Below, piece after piece: positions 1 through 11,189 of a stretch of DNA of 64,000 bases. The DNA lies in assembly GCA_038030265.1 (NCBI GenBank), contig CM075943.1:3162001-3226000 (forward strand), given 5' to 3'. Position 1 is the first letter of the stretch. The number at the start of each line of letters is the position of its first letter. Position numbers and translations under genes: made by a program. The notes below the pieces were generated by a model. That model had not been told where the DNA came from, searched no databases, and worked only from the letters and a program-made list of their open reading frames with translations. This stretch comes from Corythucha ciliata. Lineage: Eukaryota; Arthropoda; Insecta; Hemiptera; Tingidae.

Positions 1-417
1 TTTTTGAGGGCCGGAAAATAAATAAATAAATAATAATAAATAATGAATGATAGTGAACTGAAATAAATCATGTTTATGAGCGTTACAATTGACGAATGAA
101 AAAAAAAAAAAAATATTATGGAGGTCTCGCTAGGCGGTAGATTTTGTTGCGAAAGTTGAAACAAATATTTTTAAGAGTACACTAACACACATCCAGTACA
201 CACCACACAACACACATGAGGCATTACACTGACACAGCTACACATACCCACACCCACAGTACTCACCCTAGGGTTACGCTTTCCTAGGAGCCTACACCGA
301 AACCCAGGCGCGTCTGTTCCCATATTGGGCGGCGTCCTGGTCAGCGTCTGGTCCTCATGTTAGAGGCGGCTGATTGCAAACCTGGCAGGAGGTATAAAAT
401 GCATTTTTGAAATCAAA
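1..417 (+). other. Upstream sequence and probable 5' UTR of the first LINE
   Basis: No reading frame is supported here. An A-run sits at about 99-113. An ACAC-rich stretch lies at about 175-250. A TATA-like GGTATAAAATG lies about 25 bases before the ORF1 start at 418. I-type elements usually use internal promoters, so the TATA-like string may be chance. Confidence 0.4.
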
Positions 418-2301
418 ATGGCTGATACAAACGAAGAAAAAGCCGGACTGATTAACGTTAACCCAGTGGGAGGTCAGGCCCCTCTGGGCGACAACGGCGC
501 GGACAAGGACTCGAAACACGAAAATGAAAGTAGCCAGGAGAATGGTAGGGGGAAGGCCTCTGCCAATTCTCTCTCCGCAGTGGAGGCTCCGGAAGACCCT
601 TTCAGGCGTCGTTCTTTGATTTTTAGAAGCTCACCAACCGAGGTGAGCTTGTCAAATGAGAAGTGCCAACAAGTGACAACGCAAGGAGAAAAATTAGGAA
701 ATGGTGGAAGCGGAAGAGAGTTGGTCTCCTCTGACTACCAGAACCAGAGAATGCAGGATGCGCTGCCTCAGCCGGAGAGCACCGCAGAATCCACTGTTAA
801 GCTTTCTTACCTGGAAAAAAGCCAGTATAACTACACAGGAAAAATAGTTACGCCCGAAAAATCAGATGGAAGTTGTAATACGCCACCAGTAGACATGGAT
901 GGAGCGAGAAAGAGGAAAACGCTCACATTCGAGCCTTATGAATACAGTTCCCGAATCTCACCGCCTCGAAAATCGAGAAGGGCAGATCGGAGATCACCAA
1001 AAAATGTTGTACCTGGAACACAGAAAAATTACATGCAGGTCAGAAATTTAGATCATATAGAACGAGTATGGGAGAAGTTCATTGTACTAAATAGAATTGG
1101 AAGCACGTTTGAAAAGGTGTCTCCATTTCTTATAGCTAGGGAGGTTAATAAAGCTGTTGGAATGGTGAGTGATGTGAGGAAGCTCAGAAACGGGTCACTC
1201 CTCGTGGAAGCACTCACCGAAGACCAATCTAAAAAGATAAAGTCACTAACAAAGCTAGGAGCCATGGAAGTGCTGGCAAATGTGCCTGAGAGGTTCAATA
1301 CAATGAAAGGAGTCATAACTGCAAAGGATTTAAAATACGCGACCGAAGAGGAATTATTAGAATTCCTTGAGGCACATAACGTCTGCTCTGTAAAAATACT
1401 GACAAAAAAAGATAGTAATGGCGTGGAAGAAAGGTTAAACACAGCCATCCTTACTTTCAAAGGGAACGTTCTCCCAAAAGAAATTACAGCGGCCTATCAA
1501 AAGTTTAAGGTTCGGCCCTACATCTACAACCCACTTCGGTGTTTTAACTGCCAAAAATATGGACACACATCAAGCACATGTCGGTCAAGCCGCATATGTG
1601 ACTGTGGAGGCACGCACGAAAGTGCTTCGCCATGCAATAATCCGCCTAGATGCATTAATTGTGAAGGTATGCACAAGTCCAGTTACAGAGACTGTCCGAT
1701 TTTTAAATTCGAAAAAGAGGTTCAAAAAATCAAAGCTACTGTTGGGTGTAGCTACTTCCAGGCGAAATCACAAGCGAGAAGCTCATCCCGTGTAAATGAA
1801 TCCATATCATACGTGGAGAAGGTAAAAAGGATGCCGGCTAGAAATGAATTGGGCAAACCGAATGAAAGAAAAGAGACAAACCAAACAACACAAATAGCGC
1901 GAAATATACCACAGTACTCCTTCGAAATCAGGAAGAGGCAAGTGGCCAGTGTTGGTAGTCCTGGCGAGGATACAGGGTTGAGAAAGGAAAATGACAGTAC
2001 GAGCACAATTATTGAAAAGGGGAGGCATGATAAGGTGCAGGAAAAGAGCACTGAACCTATCCCTGGAAACGTGGCAACTACCGAGAACACGCCAACTCAG
2101 AAGGGAAAGGAACATGACTCGGCATTTTCCACTCCTAAGATCGTGGATCCCCAAAAGGGAACCGTCAATGAACAAATCAACGCGGATAACGTGGAAGAAG
2201 AAAATGGAACTGCGTCCAACGAGAAAAAGAAAAAAGGTTGGCCGCAGGGAAGAAGACGGGGAAGCTGGGAAGAGCAGCGACAAAAAGGCAAAAGGAAATA
2301 A
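418..2301 (+). CDS. LINE ORF1: gag-like nucleic-acid-binding protein
   Basis: This 627-residue protein is the ORF1 of the I-clade LINE. ORF1 proteins of this type coat the element RNA and form the ribonucleoprotein that carries ORF2. The N-terminal ~200 residues are polar and low in complexity. A conserved block at about 210-370 precedes three CCHC zinc knuckles at roughly 374-387 (CFNCQKYGHTSSTC), 394-406 (CDCGGTHESASPC) and 411-426 (CINCEGMHKSSYRDC). The C-terminus is strongly basic (KKKKGW, RRRGS). The ATG at 418 follows an AAA context and is the first in frame. Only 17 bases separate its stop from ORF2, so ORF2 is probably reached by reinitiation or a similar mechanism. Confidence 0.88.
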   Translation: MADTNEEKAGLINVNPVGGQAPLGDNGADKDSKHENESSQENGRGKASANSLSAVEAPEDPFRRRSLIFRSSPTEVSLSNEKCQQVTTQGEKLGNGGSGRELVSSDYQNQRMQDALPQPESTAESTVKLSYLEKSQYNYTGKIVTPEKSDGSCNTPPVDMDGARKRKTLTFEPYEYSSRISPPRKSRRADRRSPKNVVPGTQKNYMQVRNLDHIERVWEKFIVLNRIGSTFEKVSPFLIAREVNKAVGMVSDVRKLRNGSLLVEALTEDQSKKIKSLTKLGAMEVLANVPERFNTMKGVITAKDLKYATEEELLEFLEAHNVCSVKILTKKDSNGVEERLNTAILTFKGNVLPKEITAAYQKFKVRPYIYNPLRCFNCQKYGHTSSTCRSSRICDCGGTHESASPCNNPPRCINCEGMHKSSYRDCPIFKFEKEVQKIKATVGCSYFQAKSQARSSSRVNESISYVEKVKRMPARNELGKPNERKETNQTTQIARNIPQYSFEIRKRQVASVGSPGEDTGLRKENDSTSTIIEKGRHDKVQEKSTEPIPGNVATTENTPTQKGKEHDSAFSTPKIVDPQKGTVNEQINADNVEEENGTASNEKKKKGWPQGRRRGSWEEQRQKGKRK

Positions 2302-2318
2302 ACGAATAACAACGAAGA

Positions 2319-5300
2319 ATGGAACAAGAAAAAGAATTCGGAATATTGCAGTGGAACCTTAGAGGACTACGACATCACTCCGATGAGCTTAAAAACTTAA
2401 TTGAAAACTGGATGCCTTTCGTTATTGCCCTGCAGGAGACTCACCTGCACGCAAAAGACGAGTATACATTGCAGGGATACGATGTCATTGCGAAATCATT
2501 AACACCCGAGATCGGTGGAAGACGACATGGAGGCGTCGCGATTTTCATTCGATCAGACTTTCACTACACCAAAATAAACTGTGTGACTTCGTTACAAGCA
2601 GTGGCAGTCAGGCTAAGGGTTCCATACGATGTTACTATATGCTCGCTCTACCTGCCAGATCAAAGATGGGCCAAAGAGGAAGTCGAAAACCTTATCGACC
2701 AGCTCCCTCGTCCAGTGCTGCTATTAGGTGACTTCAATGTCCACAATAGCGCGTGGGGCTCAGAAACAACGGGATCTAAAGGAGAGGAAATCGCAGATAT
2801 TGTAAACATCAGGGGCCTAACAATTTTGAATGACGGGTCGCCAACACATTTCATCTCCGCCAGCGGAAGATTCAGTGCTATTGATCTTAGTATCTGTTCT
2901 CTTACTTTGGCCCTTGGCATAGAATGGAGGGTTCTGGATAGCTTACTTCTATCCGACCACTTTCCGATCGTCATAAATTTGCCTTTCTACCAAGTCGAGA
3001 TCTCGGTGCCACCAAAATGGAAAATAGAACAAGCGGATTGGGACGCCTATCGGCAAAACGTTAAACTCCCAGCCGCTACGGGAGATGTGATAAGAGATGT
3101 ACAACAATGCACGACAAGTCTGCTAACGGCAGCCAGAAATTCTATTCCAAGAACAAGACCGTCGCGCCACAAACGGCAAATGGTCCCCTGGTGGAACAGG
3201 CAATGTAGGGAGGCAATTGAAAATAAGAAAAGAGCTTTTAATATATTCAGGCGACACCCCACCGAGCAAAATTTGGCAGCTTTTAAAATATTGAGAGCGA
3301 AAGAAAGGCAGGTCAAACTGGCTGCCAAGAAGGCATCCTGGGAACAATACGTTTCCACAATCAGCTCTAATGCCGCCCCTAAGGAGGTCTGGTGGAAGTT
3401 GAAGAGTCTTCAAGGTAGACAGTCAAGTAAAGCTCCTCCAGTGTTACTCGCAGATGGAGGTACCGAAACCGATCCCTTCCAGGTAGCTAACATTCTTGCT
3501 AATCACTTTACAAGTCCGGAGGAACAGTCTTCTGATCCTGAAAACCATAACTCTGAGATCGTCTCAGGTAGCAGTGTGATGCAAGAAAGTGGCATCGATC
3601 AGATAGAAGTCCCCGTCGTCGAGGAACTGTATAATGCTCCTATCACTCAAGAGGAACTGAATGAGGCCCTGAAAGCCATAAGGAACACTGCCCCCGGCCC
3701 AGACGATATACCAAATGCGTTTTTAAAGAACATCCCTACTGAGCAGCATCCTCGTCTGTTGGAGATTCTCAACTCTGTGTGGAGCACAGCCACGTACCCG
3801 GCAGAATGGAAGGTTGCTGAGGTAATCCCGCTTCTGAAACCTGGGAAAGACCCTCATAAACCCTCCAGCTATCGCCCAATATCGTTGACAAGTTGCCTAG
3901 GAAAGCTTCTAGAAAGAATAATAAATAAAAGACTTCTTTGGGAACTCGAGAGCAAACAAAGACTAACGGGAACCCAGGCAGGGTTCAGAGCGTATTGGTC
4001 CACCACAGACCAACTTACTTATCTAGAGGCTTACATCCAGGATGCTTTTTTGGACAGAAAACATGTAACAGCCGTGTTCTTCGACATCAAGAAGGCATTT
4101 GACAGTATAGATCCCAGCGCAATACTGGCTCAACTTCGACGATGGGGAATACAGGGACGCCTCTTGCTCTTCATCGAGTCATTCCTCACAAGCAGGAAAT
4201 TACGTGTCAGAATTGGGCAGATTGTATCTGATACAGTTCCGATTCGAAAAGGTATCCCTCAAGGATCCGTGTTGAGTCCTACCCTCTTCATAGTAGGGAT
4301 CAACCAGCTGGTATGTCTGGCGACCCCGAGAATTGAAGTCGTGGCATACGCGGATGACATAGTTATGCTTTTGGCGCACGAGAGAGATGAGGTGCCCATA
4401 GAACTGCAGCTGGGTATAAATGAATTGGTGGAGAAGGGCAGAAATATCGGATTGGAATTTTCGGTGCAGAAGACAAACGCTGTGCACTTTTGCCGACTCC
4501 GTAAGGCCCATCCTCATATTCCGCTAACGTTGTACGGGACCGCAATACCATATCGCCCGTCAGTGAAATACCTCGGAATTATTTTTGATGAGCAGCTTCG
4601 ATGGAAGGAGCATGTTCAATATTTGTTGAATAAGTCACAAAAGGCTCTTAGAATATTGCGGATAGTATCAAGGCACAGCTGGGGAAGCGATAGAAAAATG
4701 CTAGATAGAATCTTTGAGACGCTTCTGTGTAGTAGATTGGACTATGGAGCCACAATATACGGATCAGCCCGCAAGACATGGCTTCGTCCGCTAGATCAGG
4801 TATATAACACCGGGCTTAGATTGATAAGCGGGGCTCTAAAGACCAGTAGAATGGAAAGCCTCTATGTAGAATGTGGGAAACTGCCACCCCGAATACGGAG
4901 AAACAAGAATACGCTGATATGCTTCGCGTCGCTCAAAGCACGGCCATTGGTTCCTACTTCATCAAGAGTTGATGAGTCACCCCTATTTGATATGTATGCT
5001 AGGCTCCCGTCCAGGACGCGCCATATGGGAGTTAGGGCAAATGCCATAATGAATAGCGTTGGATCTAGTGTGGGGCCTGTCCTTCCACTGAAACTAACGA
5101 AGAGCCCGTGGTCAGAACTAAAAATACGCATAGATTGCAGCCTCATGCATAAAATCAAAGAGCGAACCTCAGCCGAAGAATACAGTGTCTTCTGCAGGGA
5201 AATGTTAAGTAAATATGCAAACTATGAGAAATTTTATACTGATGGGTCCAAAACTTCGACTGGCGTTGCATGTGCCGTGTTCAAATCACCAGACAATGAA

Positions 5301-6026
5301 TACTCATGGAGGTTACCAGATCATGCGTCTGTCTATACAGCGGAGCAGTACGCCGTACTTTATGCGCTCAGAATGTCCTCCGACCTCAATAAAAACTGTA
5401 TTATTTGCACCGACTCAAAATCTCTGATTCTCTCACTTATGCAGGGCTCAACCAGAGACCAAAAGACGGAAAGGATAAGAGAGGAGTACAGTAGATTGAG
5501 AAATAACGTTGTTCTTACCTGGGTACCGGGACACTGCGGTATAAACGGGAATGAGAGAGCTGATTACATCGCCAAAAGAGCGACGGAACTCCCAGTGACC
5601 TGCGAGACCCTGCTTCCGCTCGTGGATGAGCAGCGAAAGTTGGAGGAAGCCATCTGGAGTAACTGGCAAATGCAGTGGAACGCTACAAGCACAAACCTGA
5701 GTACGATCAAATTGGATGTAAAAGGGACATACGATCACCCGGAACTAACACGGAAAGAAAATATTATGCTTACCCGCATTCGAATTGGCCGTACGAGAAT
5801 AACTCAGGCATGCTATTACACCCGGAGAATGATGCCAAACTGCACAGACTGCGGCCTTCCAGCATCCCTGGAGCATGCCGTCGACATCTGCCCTATCTTC
5901 GCGGTCGAGAGGGGTCACTACCTAAAAAATAAAAAATTAAAAGATATACTAAGAAAAAATGAACTACCCGATTTAAAAAACTTACTGAATTTCCTTCGAA
6001 GCGTCGAAATTTTCAACCTGCTGTGA
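2319..6026 (+). CDS. LINE ORF2: endonuclease, reverse transcriptase and RNase H
   Basis: This 1,235-residue polyprotein cuts target DNA and copies the element RNA into the nick (target-primed reverse transcription). The apurinic-type endonuclease occupies about residues 1-225, with QWNLRG, the catalytic Glu in ALQETHL, GDFNVHNSAWGS and SDHFPI. Reverse transcriptase spans about 440-760: YRPISLTS, FFDIKKAFDS with its catalytic Asp, GIPQGSVLSPTLF, and the YADD active site near residue 676. RNase H begins near 970, with YTDGSK, the Glu in TAEQYAVLYAL, CTDSKS and NERADYIAKRA, so its D-E-D-D set is complete. A C-terminal CCHC-like motif (CTDCGLPASLEH..DIC) ends the protein. RNase H together with these motifs points to the I clade. 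No frame break is present. Confidence 0.92.
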   Translation: MEQEKEFGILQWNLRGLRHHSDELKNLIENWMPFVIALQETHLHAKDEYTLQGYDVIAKSLTPEIGGRRHGGVAIFIRSDFHYTKINCVTSLQAVAVRLRVPYDVTICSLYLPDQRWAKEEVENLIDQLPRPVLLLGDFNVHNSAWGSETTGSKGEEIADIVNIRGLTILNDGSPTHFISASGRFSAIDLSICSLTLALGIEWRVLDSLLLSDHFPIVINLPFYQVEISVPPKWKIEQADWDAYRQNVKLPAATGDVIRDVQQCTTSLLTAARNSIPRTRPSRHKRQMVPWWNRQCREAIENKKRAFNIFRRHPTEQNLAAFKILRAKERQVKLAAKKASWEQYVSTISSNAAPKEVWWKLKSLQGRQSSKAPPVLLADGGTETDPFQVANILANHFTSPEEQSSDPENHNSEIVSGSSVMQESGIDQIEVPVVEELYNAPITQEELNEALKAIRNTAPGPDDIPNAFLKNIPTEQHPRLLEILNSVWSTATYPAEWKVAEVIPLLKPGKDPHKPSSYRPISLTSCLGKLLERIINKRLLWELESKQRLTGTQAGFRAYWSTTDQLTYLEAYIQDAFLDRKHVTAVFFDIKKAFDSIDPSAILAQLRRWGIQGRLLLFIESFLTSRKLRVRIGQIVSDTVPIRKGIPQGSVLSPTLFIVGINQLVCLATPRIEVVAYADDIVMLLAHERDEVPIELQLGINELVEKGRNIGLEFSVQKTNAVHFCRLRKAHPHIPLTLYGTAIPYRPSVKYLGIIFDEQLRWKEHVQYLLNKSQKALRILRIVSRHSWGSDRKMLDRIFETLLCSRLDYGATIYGSARKTWLRPLDQVYNTGLRLISGALKTSRMESLYVECGKLPPRIRRNKNTLICFASLKARPLVPTSSRVDESPLFDMYARLPSRTRHMGVRANAIMNSVGSSVGPVLPLKLTKSPWSELKIRIDCSLMHKIKERTSAEEYSVFCREMLSKYANYEKFYTDGSKTSTGVACAVFKSPDNEYSWRLPDHASVYTAEQYAVLYALRMSSDLNKNCIICTDSKSLILSLMQGSTRDQKTERIREEYSRLRNNVVLTWVPGHCGINGNERADYIAKRATELPVTCETLLPLVDEQRKLEEAIWSNWQMQWNATSTNLSTIKLDVKGTYDHPELTRKENIMLTRIRIGRTRITQACYYTRRMMPNCTDCGLPASLEHAVDICPIFAVERGHYLKNKKLKDILRKNELPDLKNLLNFLRSVEIFNLL

Positions 6027-6217
6027 TAACCTAAGTGTGATTAGAAAACCACTGTGATATTAGATTAGTGAAATGTGATCAATGAGATGTGATGATTGAC
6101 TTCAATTCAACTATGCAAAGCCATAATGCCATAATGTTTAAATGAATGCAAAGACAAAATGGGATCAAGGCGAATGACCACAGCAGTCGGCGCCAAAAAA
6201 AAAAAAAAAAAAAAAAA
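6027..6217 (+). other. 3' UTR and poly-A tail of the first LINE
   Basis: A short AT-rich untranslated region with several GTGAT-like repeats follows the ORF2 stop and ends in 23 consecutive A residues (6195-6217). The A-tail marks the 3' junction of the insertion. Confidence 0.75.
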
Positions 6218-8984
6218 TTTTTTATTTTCAATGTTCTTCTCCAAGCTGCTTTTCACGTATGCTGATCGGATACCACGAGTCATATAATAACGTTCGACAC
6301 TTGTATCTCTCTGACCATTGGTGGATTTGAAAAATGATTTTATCCCCGCAGTTTACATCGAATTACACGCACAAAAAAAGAGGAAACAAGTTATTCCGTG
6401 CCTGTATTCAGCGTTAGAAATTGCGGAATTTTTTAATTAACATTTTCACTGAATTGAATGTTTAAAAAAAAAAAAAAAGTGTAGTCCAGTTCGGGAACAT
6501 TGAAGTCGTAAATGTAGTCAAAGGCACCTTGGATGGCCTTTTACGACAAAGGTGAGGCGCGCGGATCGCTTTACTTAATGAATGTCGGAATTCATTAGTG
6601 CCGGTTCTGTAAAATGGATTTACGCTGAATGGTAGACGTGACTTTTTCAAGCGAAACGTTGCCTCGCGAAGCATCCTTCGCCACGGCTCGGGCCTCCTTA
6701 GAGCACATTATATGACATTGTTTCGGCTGTTTTGCTGCGCTGAATTCAAACTGGGTATCTAATAATTCAGTATTCACCTGGACGAAGTGGTGTGGTTAAC
6801 AGAAAAGTAATTTGCAACCGTTAGAGTCCTGTATAAATGTTGCAATTACACGGACGCAAAAATGGCCATGATTTACCAGAATTCTAATGCGCCTCAATGT
6901 GCTATCACACTCGAACGTATAAAATGTACTCGTATCATAGTACAAATACTTTTTTTTCGCCTATCGATAGACATTATAGGAACAATCTTTACTTCGTTAC
7001 TGTGGCCGCATAGCAGCTGCCCACACACGGTACATAGCATTCTCGAGTTATTTCTATAACAACCCTGCTGCGTGGTTCCCTGTGAAGACCGAGGGAACAA
7101 AGATGTATTTCCCTGCCTGTGTTTTTTTAAAGGATCTCTACAAGAACAATAGTGCTCTAGTGAGATAGCTAAAATTGCCAAATAAGCAAACTTAAAACAA
7201 AGTACGGCTTTCATTTTTATTGTGCAAGAAAAAAGGTCGCTTTGTGTATAGTATGAACCAAAAGCCGGATGTTTTCCGGAGGGTCATTGGCTTCCGATCA
7301 CTTGGAGACCGTTATGGGTCGCCTCGGAAGAAAAATATTCCTTTAGCACTTTTATTGACTATTTTCTCCGTCCATCCTCGAGTTTGGTCACTGAAAATGT
7401 GAGCGTTTTTATGAAAAATGGGCTAATATTTTTGAACAACTGTTACCCAGGGGCACCGAAGTCATAAAAGAAAGGACGATTCTTACGTGAAATAGCGTGA
7501 TGTCAGGTGAGGTTTGCCCTGTTGCCCATCGATACCTGTTGAATGAAACCTAAGTAGATTGTGGGACCCTCAAGTCGCAGGTAGACTTTTTACATCAGGT
7601 TGATGGCGTATTATAAAAGGGGATGGCTCACACTGTTTAAGGTGAGGTTTTGGGTTCGGGCTTTCGAGGCAGTCAATACAATATAGAATTACCGTTTACC
7701 GGCGCGGCGGCTATTAGAGTTTTCTATAACTTTCACAAACTTCATTTTTCGATATTGTTTCGGCAGACGGGGAAAATATATTATTATAGTTCCTTAATTA
7801 AGTAACGAATATTTCTTCCTCTTTGTTTGAGGTACACATCTGTATAGAGACTTCAAGGTGATGGGTGTTTTAGGGGTGGGGGCAGGGCTTATGAACTCCT
7901 CGATTACACCAGAAATCCCCCCCCCCCACAGGTGACGTTTCAGCACATTCAATTTTCGGATGATGAGAACTTGACACCGCGCGCGACAAACCGCGTACCT
8001 ACATTTCTGGCCGTCAATTATAGCGCCATAAATTATTAGAAATAAATTCTCCCGGGCATTTTTTTTTTTTTCTAGCATAACGAAACCGTGCAAAATAGCG
8101 CGCTAAAAAAAACTAATTTAAATTTCCATTAGAAATTATCACAAACTGTCTTAAAATTCTGCCTGGGAGTGGTCGCAGCTGGTTCTTATATTGAGTCCGA
8201 GTCCCGACATCCCGGCCGTTTTCTCTCTCTTCCTCTTAGTACCTTCATATAAAGGTCGACTTCCCTGCGTACAGGAATTAATATCCAATTATCGGTCGCT
8301 ATTTTTTTTAATTATTCTCATTTTATTCATTTTTTTAAAGAAAATAATTGCACCTATTTGTTTTAACATGTCACTATTATGCGAACGAATATGCACTCCA
8401 TTTAATAGGCTTAAAAAAAAAAAAATGAGTAGGTTTCTAGAATGAAAATTCACTTGTTACTCGAACGGACAGACATGAAACGGTCTGTGTCAGTCTTTGC
8501 AATATTTATCTCGTTCTAGAACGTTGAATATCAAATAAGACAAAATAATCAACTTTCAGAACTGGATCTGATACTTGAGGGCTCCGGCTTGGACTACTGA
8601 AAACGTTTTTCTTCTCTTTTTTTTTCTATTTATTTTAATTAAACAAATACAGACTCGATGCTACGGGTACCATTATTACGGACGAGGGGGAATGGTGCGT
8701 GTTTCAAAAAATATGTAGGTCATTCACTAAGGGCGTGATCGAATTCCCTAACCTCAGGGAATAACTTGTCAATTAACGATTTTAATTAGGCAGTTAGAAA
8801 CGTGTAATCGTTCTCAAATCAAACCTTGACGATTAGACTGGGTCACATCAGTGAAATAAAGGAGAGAAATTACGATTGGTTACTGGGCATTTGACGGGTT
8901 TTGAGCTTTTAGAAATTCAAATTTTGTCGCAAAACGCAAACCATATTTTACAGGATTGTCTCCCCAAGAAGGCAAATCGACGGC
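6218..8984. other. Stretch with no recognisable gene
   Basis: AT-rich sequence whose open frames are all short (no more than about 106 codons) and resemble no family I know. It holds several A/T homopolymers and a C-run at 7917-7927. I see no transposon ends, RNA genes or convincing exons. It may be intronic or intergenic host DNA. Confidence 0.5.
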
Positions 8985-9007
8985 GTTGACTCCAGGGGCG
9001 TAGCCAG
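8985..9007 (+). repeat. Left TSD and terminal inverted repeat of the hAT-like element
   Basis: GTTGACTC (8985-8992) is followed directly by the left terminus CAGGGGCGTAGCCAG. Confidence 0.8.
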
Positions 9008-9159
9008 TCCGTGATCAAGGGGTGGGCGGCCAGCTAGGTACGGATCCAGAGTGCGGGTGCTGATGGGAGGGGGTGGAGTGCATGTATGGAGAAAAAGTGT
9101 TCTTTCACGGATGAAATCCGCAGAAAAGGGCATTTTGCTGCCAAGACTAGGAAAAACAC

Positions 9160-10130
9160 TCGTTCACGGCTAGAATTGAGAAATAGCGCTGATTCACGTT
9201 AAACTTGAGAAATAAATCTCATTATTCGCGGTAAAAATTTAGAAAACACACTAATTTGCGGTTTCGCGATGCAAAGTCCGGGCCGAAATTATAAGAAAAT
9301 GCGATAATTCACGGTTCATAGAGCTCTTTTTACAGCTAAAATTGACAAAATAAGTTGCTCGTTCAACGTAGAATTGAAAAAAAATCACTCATTTTGCGGC
9401 TAAATTTGAGAATTGAGGAAAAACGCCAATTCACGGCTAAAATTGAGAAATGGAGCACATTCACGCTGGTAAAATTGAGAGAAGGCACGCAGTTCGTGGT
9501 TTCTCAAACCAGCATTTCGGTATAAACATCGCGAAAAAGTGCTAATTGACCGTTTTTTATACATATACTATATGTATAGCAAGTTTGCGGATACAATTGA
9601 GAAAAAGCGCGACTTAGCGTGTATATTTTTGAAAAAAGTTGTTATTCACGGCTAAAATTAAGGAAAATTGTTCGTTCGCAGGTGAAATTGTGGAAAACGC
9701 CCATAAGGTTTCGCGATGCAACGTCCGGGTCGAAATTAATGAATTTCGCTTACACGTGTATTACGCGGACCTTTTTCTTATGCTCAATGCAGAAATTGCG
9801 GGATTAAAGCACTAATTTGCGGCTAAAATTGAGAGAAAACGAATTGGCAAAATTTTCACCGTTTCTTCTTGTGTGTTGGAATTGTCGCGGCTAAAATTGA
9901 GAAATAGCGTTCAACCACGGCTTAAATTGAGGAAAAACTGCTTTTTTGCGGCTGAAATTGACAGAACGCACCAATTCGCAGCTAGGCGATGCCCAGTGCT
10001 AGCGTAATTGAAATAGTAAATCGAAAATTCGTTATTTCACCTTTTTTTTTTTTTTTTTTTTGGACCTTTTCACGGCTAAAATGAAGAAAATGGGCTAGTT
10101 TGAGGTAAAATTGAGAAAAATAGCTAAACT
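9160..10130 (+). repeat. Degenerate ~30-bp sub-repeat array, forward orientation
   Basis: A loosely spaced series of units of the form CTAATTCGCGGCTAAAATTG followed by AGAAAA, each about 28-32 bp with substitutions and indels. The same unit recurs in either orientation throughout the window. There are no unique spacers and no coding frame. Confidence 0.8.
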
Positions 10131-10580
10131 TTTAATTTTTAGCCCTGAGACGGTAAACGGAGCTGACATTTCCTCTCCCACCATATTATGTCTGGATGGG
10201 TTGAGCTAGCCAAAACACGTGGAATTGCGCGTCGAACCTGCGAAAATGGGATTTTAGTGCGAAAAATCAGCAAAAATCGGTTTCCAAATTAAGCCGACCC
10301 TCGAAATCGGTTTGTCAGCAACATACATCCGCGAATTTTTTGATTTTTGGTGATTTTTAGTGAGAAAAATCCGCAAAATTGGGTTTATGGAGCGAAATAC
10401 AAGAAATTTGTGTTTCTGTTAGCCAGATCAGGCTGAGCAAGTCCTGCGAAAGTTTTAATTATTGCAAATGTGTTAGATTTTAACTTTTTAATCGAATTTT
10501 GGGGTTGGGCAGCTGCCCCACGAAATCTGCGCTTTTGGTTCTAGGGGAGGGCAACTGCCCATCCCTGCCCCCCCCCCACG

Positions 10581-10603
10581 CTGGCTACGCCCACGGTTGA
10601 CTC
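10581..10603 (-). repeat. Right terminal inverted repeat and TSD of the hAT-like element
   Basis: CTGGCTACGCCCACG (10581-10595) mirrors the left end and is followed by the second GTTGACTC (10596-10603). Confidence 0.8.
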
Positions 10604-10619
10604 AATCAAAAAAGCAATA

Positions 10620-11130
10620 CCGCTAGTTACGGTTCATCCGTACTCTCCATCTCGCTGACCAGTCCCTTGTCTCTGGAGCTTTGATGCTGAAGCACTGAAA
10701 GAATCTGCTACTTGCAGAAAGGCTGTGTCGCCGGCGAATTTGTGCGCCTAAAGAGTTGGTTGAAGTGAGTGAGGGAAGGTCATGCACATTATACCAAATA
10801 CAAGAATGGCCCAAGCACACTGCCTAGTGGGACTCCAACGAGAACGGGTCGCGAGGCTAAATGTGGCAGTTTTATATTTGACCCAAAACGTTCTCCCGTT
10901 CAAATAGAAGTGGGTGATTCTGTAGTACGTGTCCGGTAAAGTGTGGCTTTAGCTTGGCGAGAAGGCCTGGATGGAATACCTTGTCAAAGGCTTTCTCCGT
11001 GTCGAGGAAAATACCGAGACATACTTTCTTGGTTTCGTAGGTGGTTTCCAGGATCTGCTCGACCACTCGATGCAGTTGCATTGGGCAGGAGTGTCTTAGT
11101 TCAGAAGCCAAATTGGGTATCGGGGGATGA
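10620..11130 (-). pseudogene. Reverse transcriptase fragment of a Jockey/CR1-like LINE
   Basis: The minus strand encodes a broken RT piece. It begins near 11111 with LRHSCPMQLHRVVEQIL and the block VCLGIFLDTEKAFDKV, which holds a catalytic-type Asp. Near 10835 it continues as VGVPLGSVLG, a degraded form of the usual GVPQGSVLG, and then loses the frame. Both ends are missing and stops interrupt it. It lies right beside the right end of the hAT-like element, whose target site seems to be next to this older LINE remnant. Seen: the motifs. Inferred: the clade. Confidence 0.7.
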
Positions 11131-11189
11131 GATGTGAAAGGTGGGTGAACAGTTTTGGCTACAAAAGGCGCTCAAATACCTTTGAAAGT

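Larger units (their letters stand above)
114..6217 (+). mobile_element. I-clade non-LTR retrotransposon (LINE), apparently full length
   Basis: Two long uninterrupted frames lie in the order expected of an I-type LINE: a gag-like ORF1 with three zinc knuckles (418-2301), then an ORF2 with endonuclease, reverse transcriptase and RNase H (2319-6026). A run of 23 A closes the element at 6195-6217. The 5' edge is uncertain: it may follow the A-run ending near 113, and I found no clear target-site duplication. Both frames are open and the catalytic motifs are present, so this looks like a young copy, perhaps still able to move. Seen: ORFs, motifs and tail. Inferred: clade and activity. Confidence 0.85.
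8985..10603. mobile_element. Non-autonomous hAT-like DNA transposon carrying a 30-bp sub-repeat array
   Basis: The element spans 8993-10595 (1,603 bp) between two copies of the 8-bp direct repeat GTTGACTC (8985-8992 and 10596-10603). Its ends are imperfect inverted repeats: CAGGGGCGTAGCCAG on the left, and on the right the complement of CGTGGGCGTAGCCAG (13 of 15 match). An 8-bp duplication with CAG-type ends is the hallmark of the hAT superfamily. No transposase frame is present, so it would need a transposase from elsewhere. Inside are degenerate sub-repeats (about 9160-10130) and a unique-looking right part (10140-10595) with G/C-rich GGGCAGCTGCCC-like palindromes. A related copy lies at 33300-34916. 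Confidence 0.8.

Noticed and set aside
380..418. TATA box for the first LINE
   Set aside because: I-type elements usually use internal downstream promoters, and a TATA-like string in AT-rich sequence is weak evidence.
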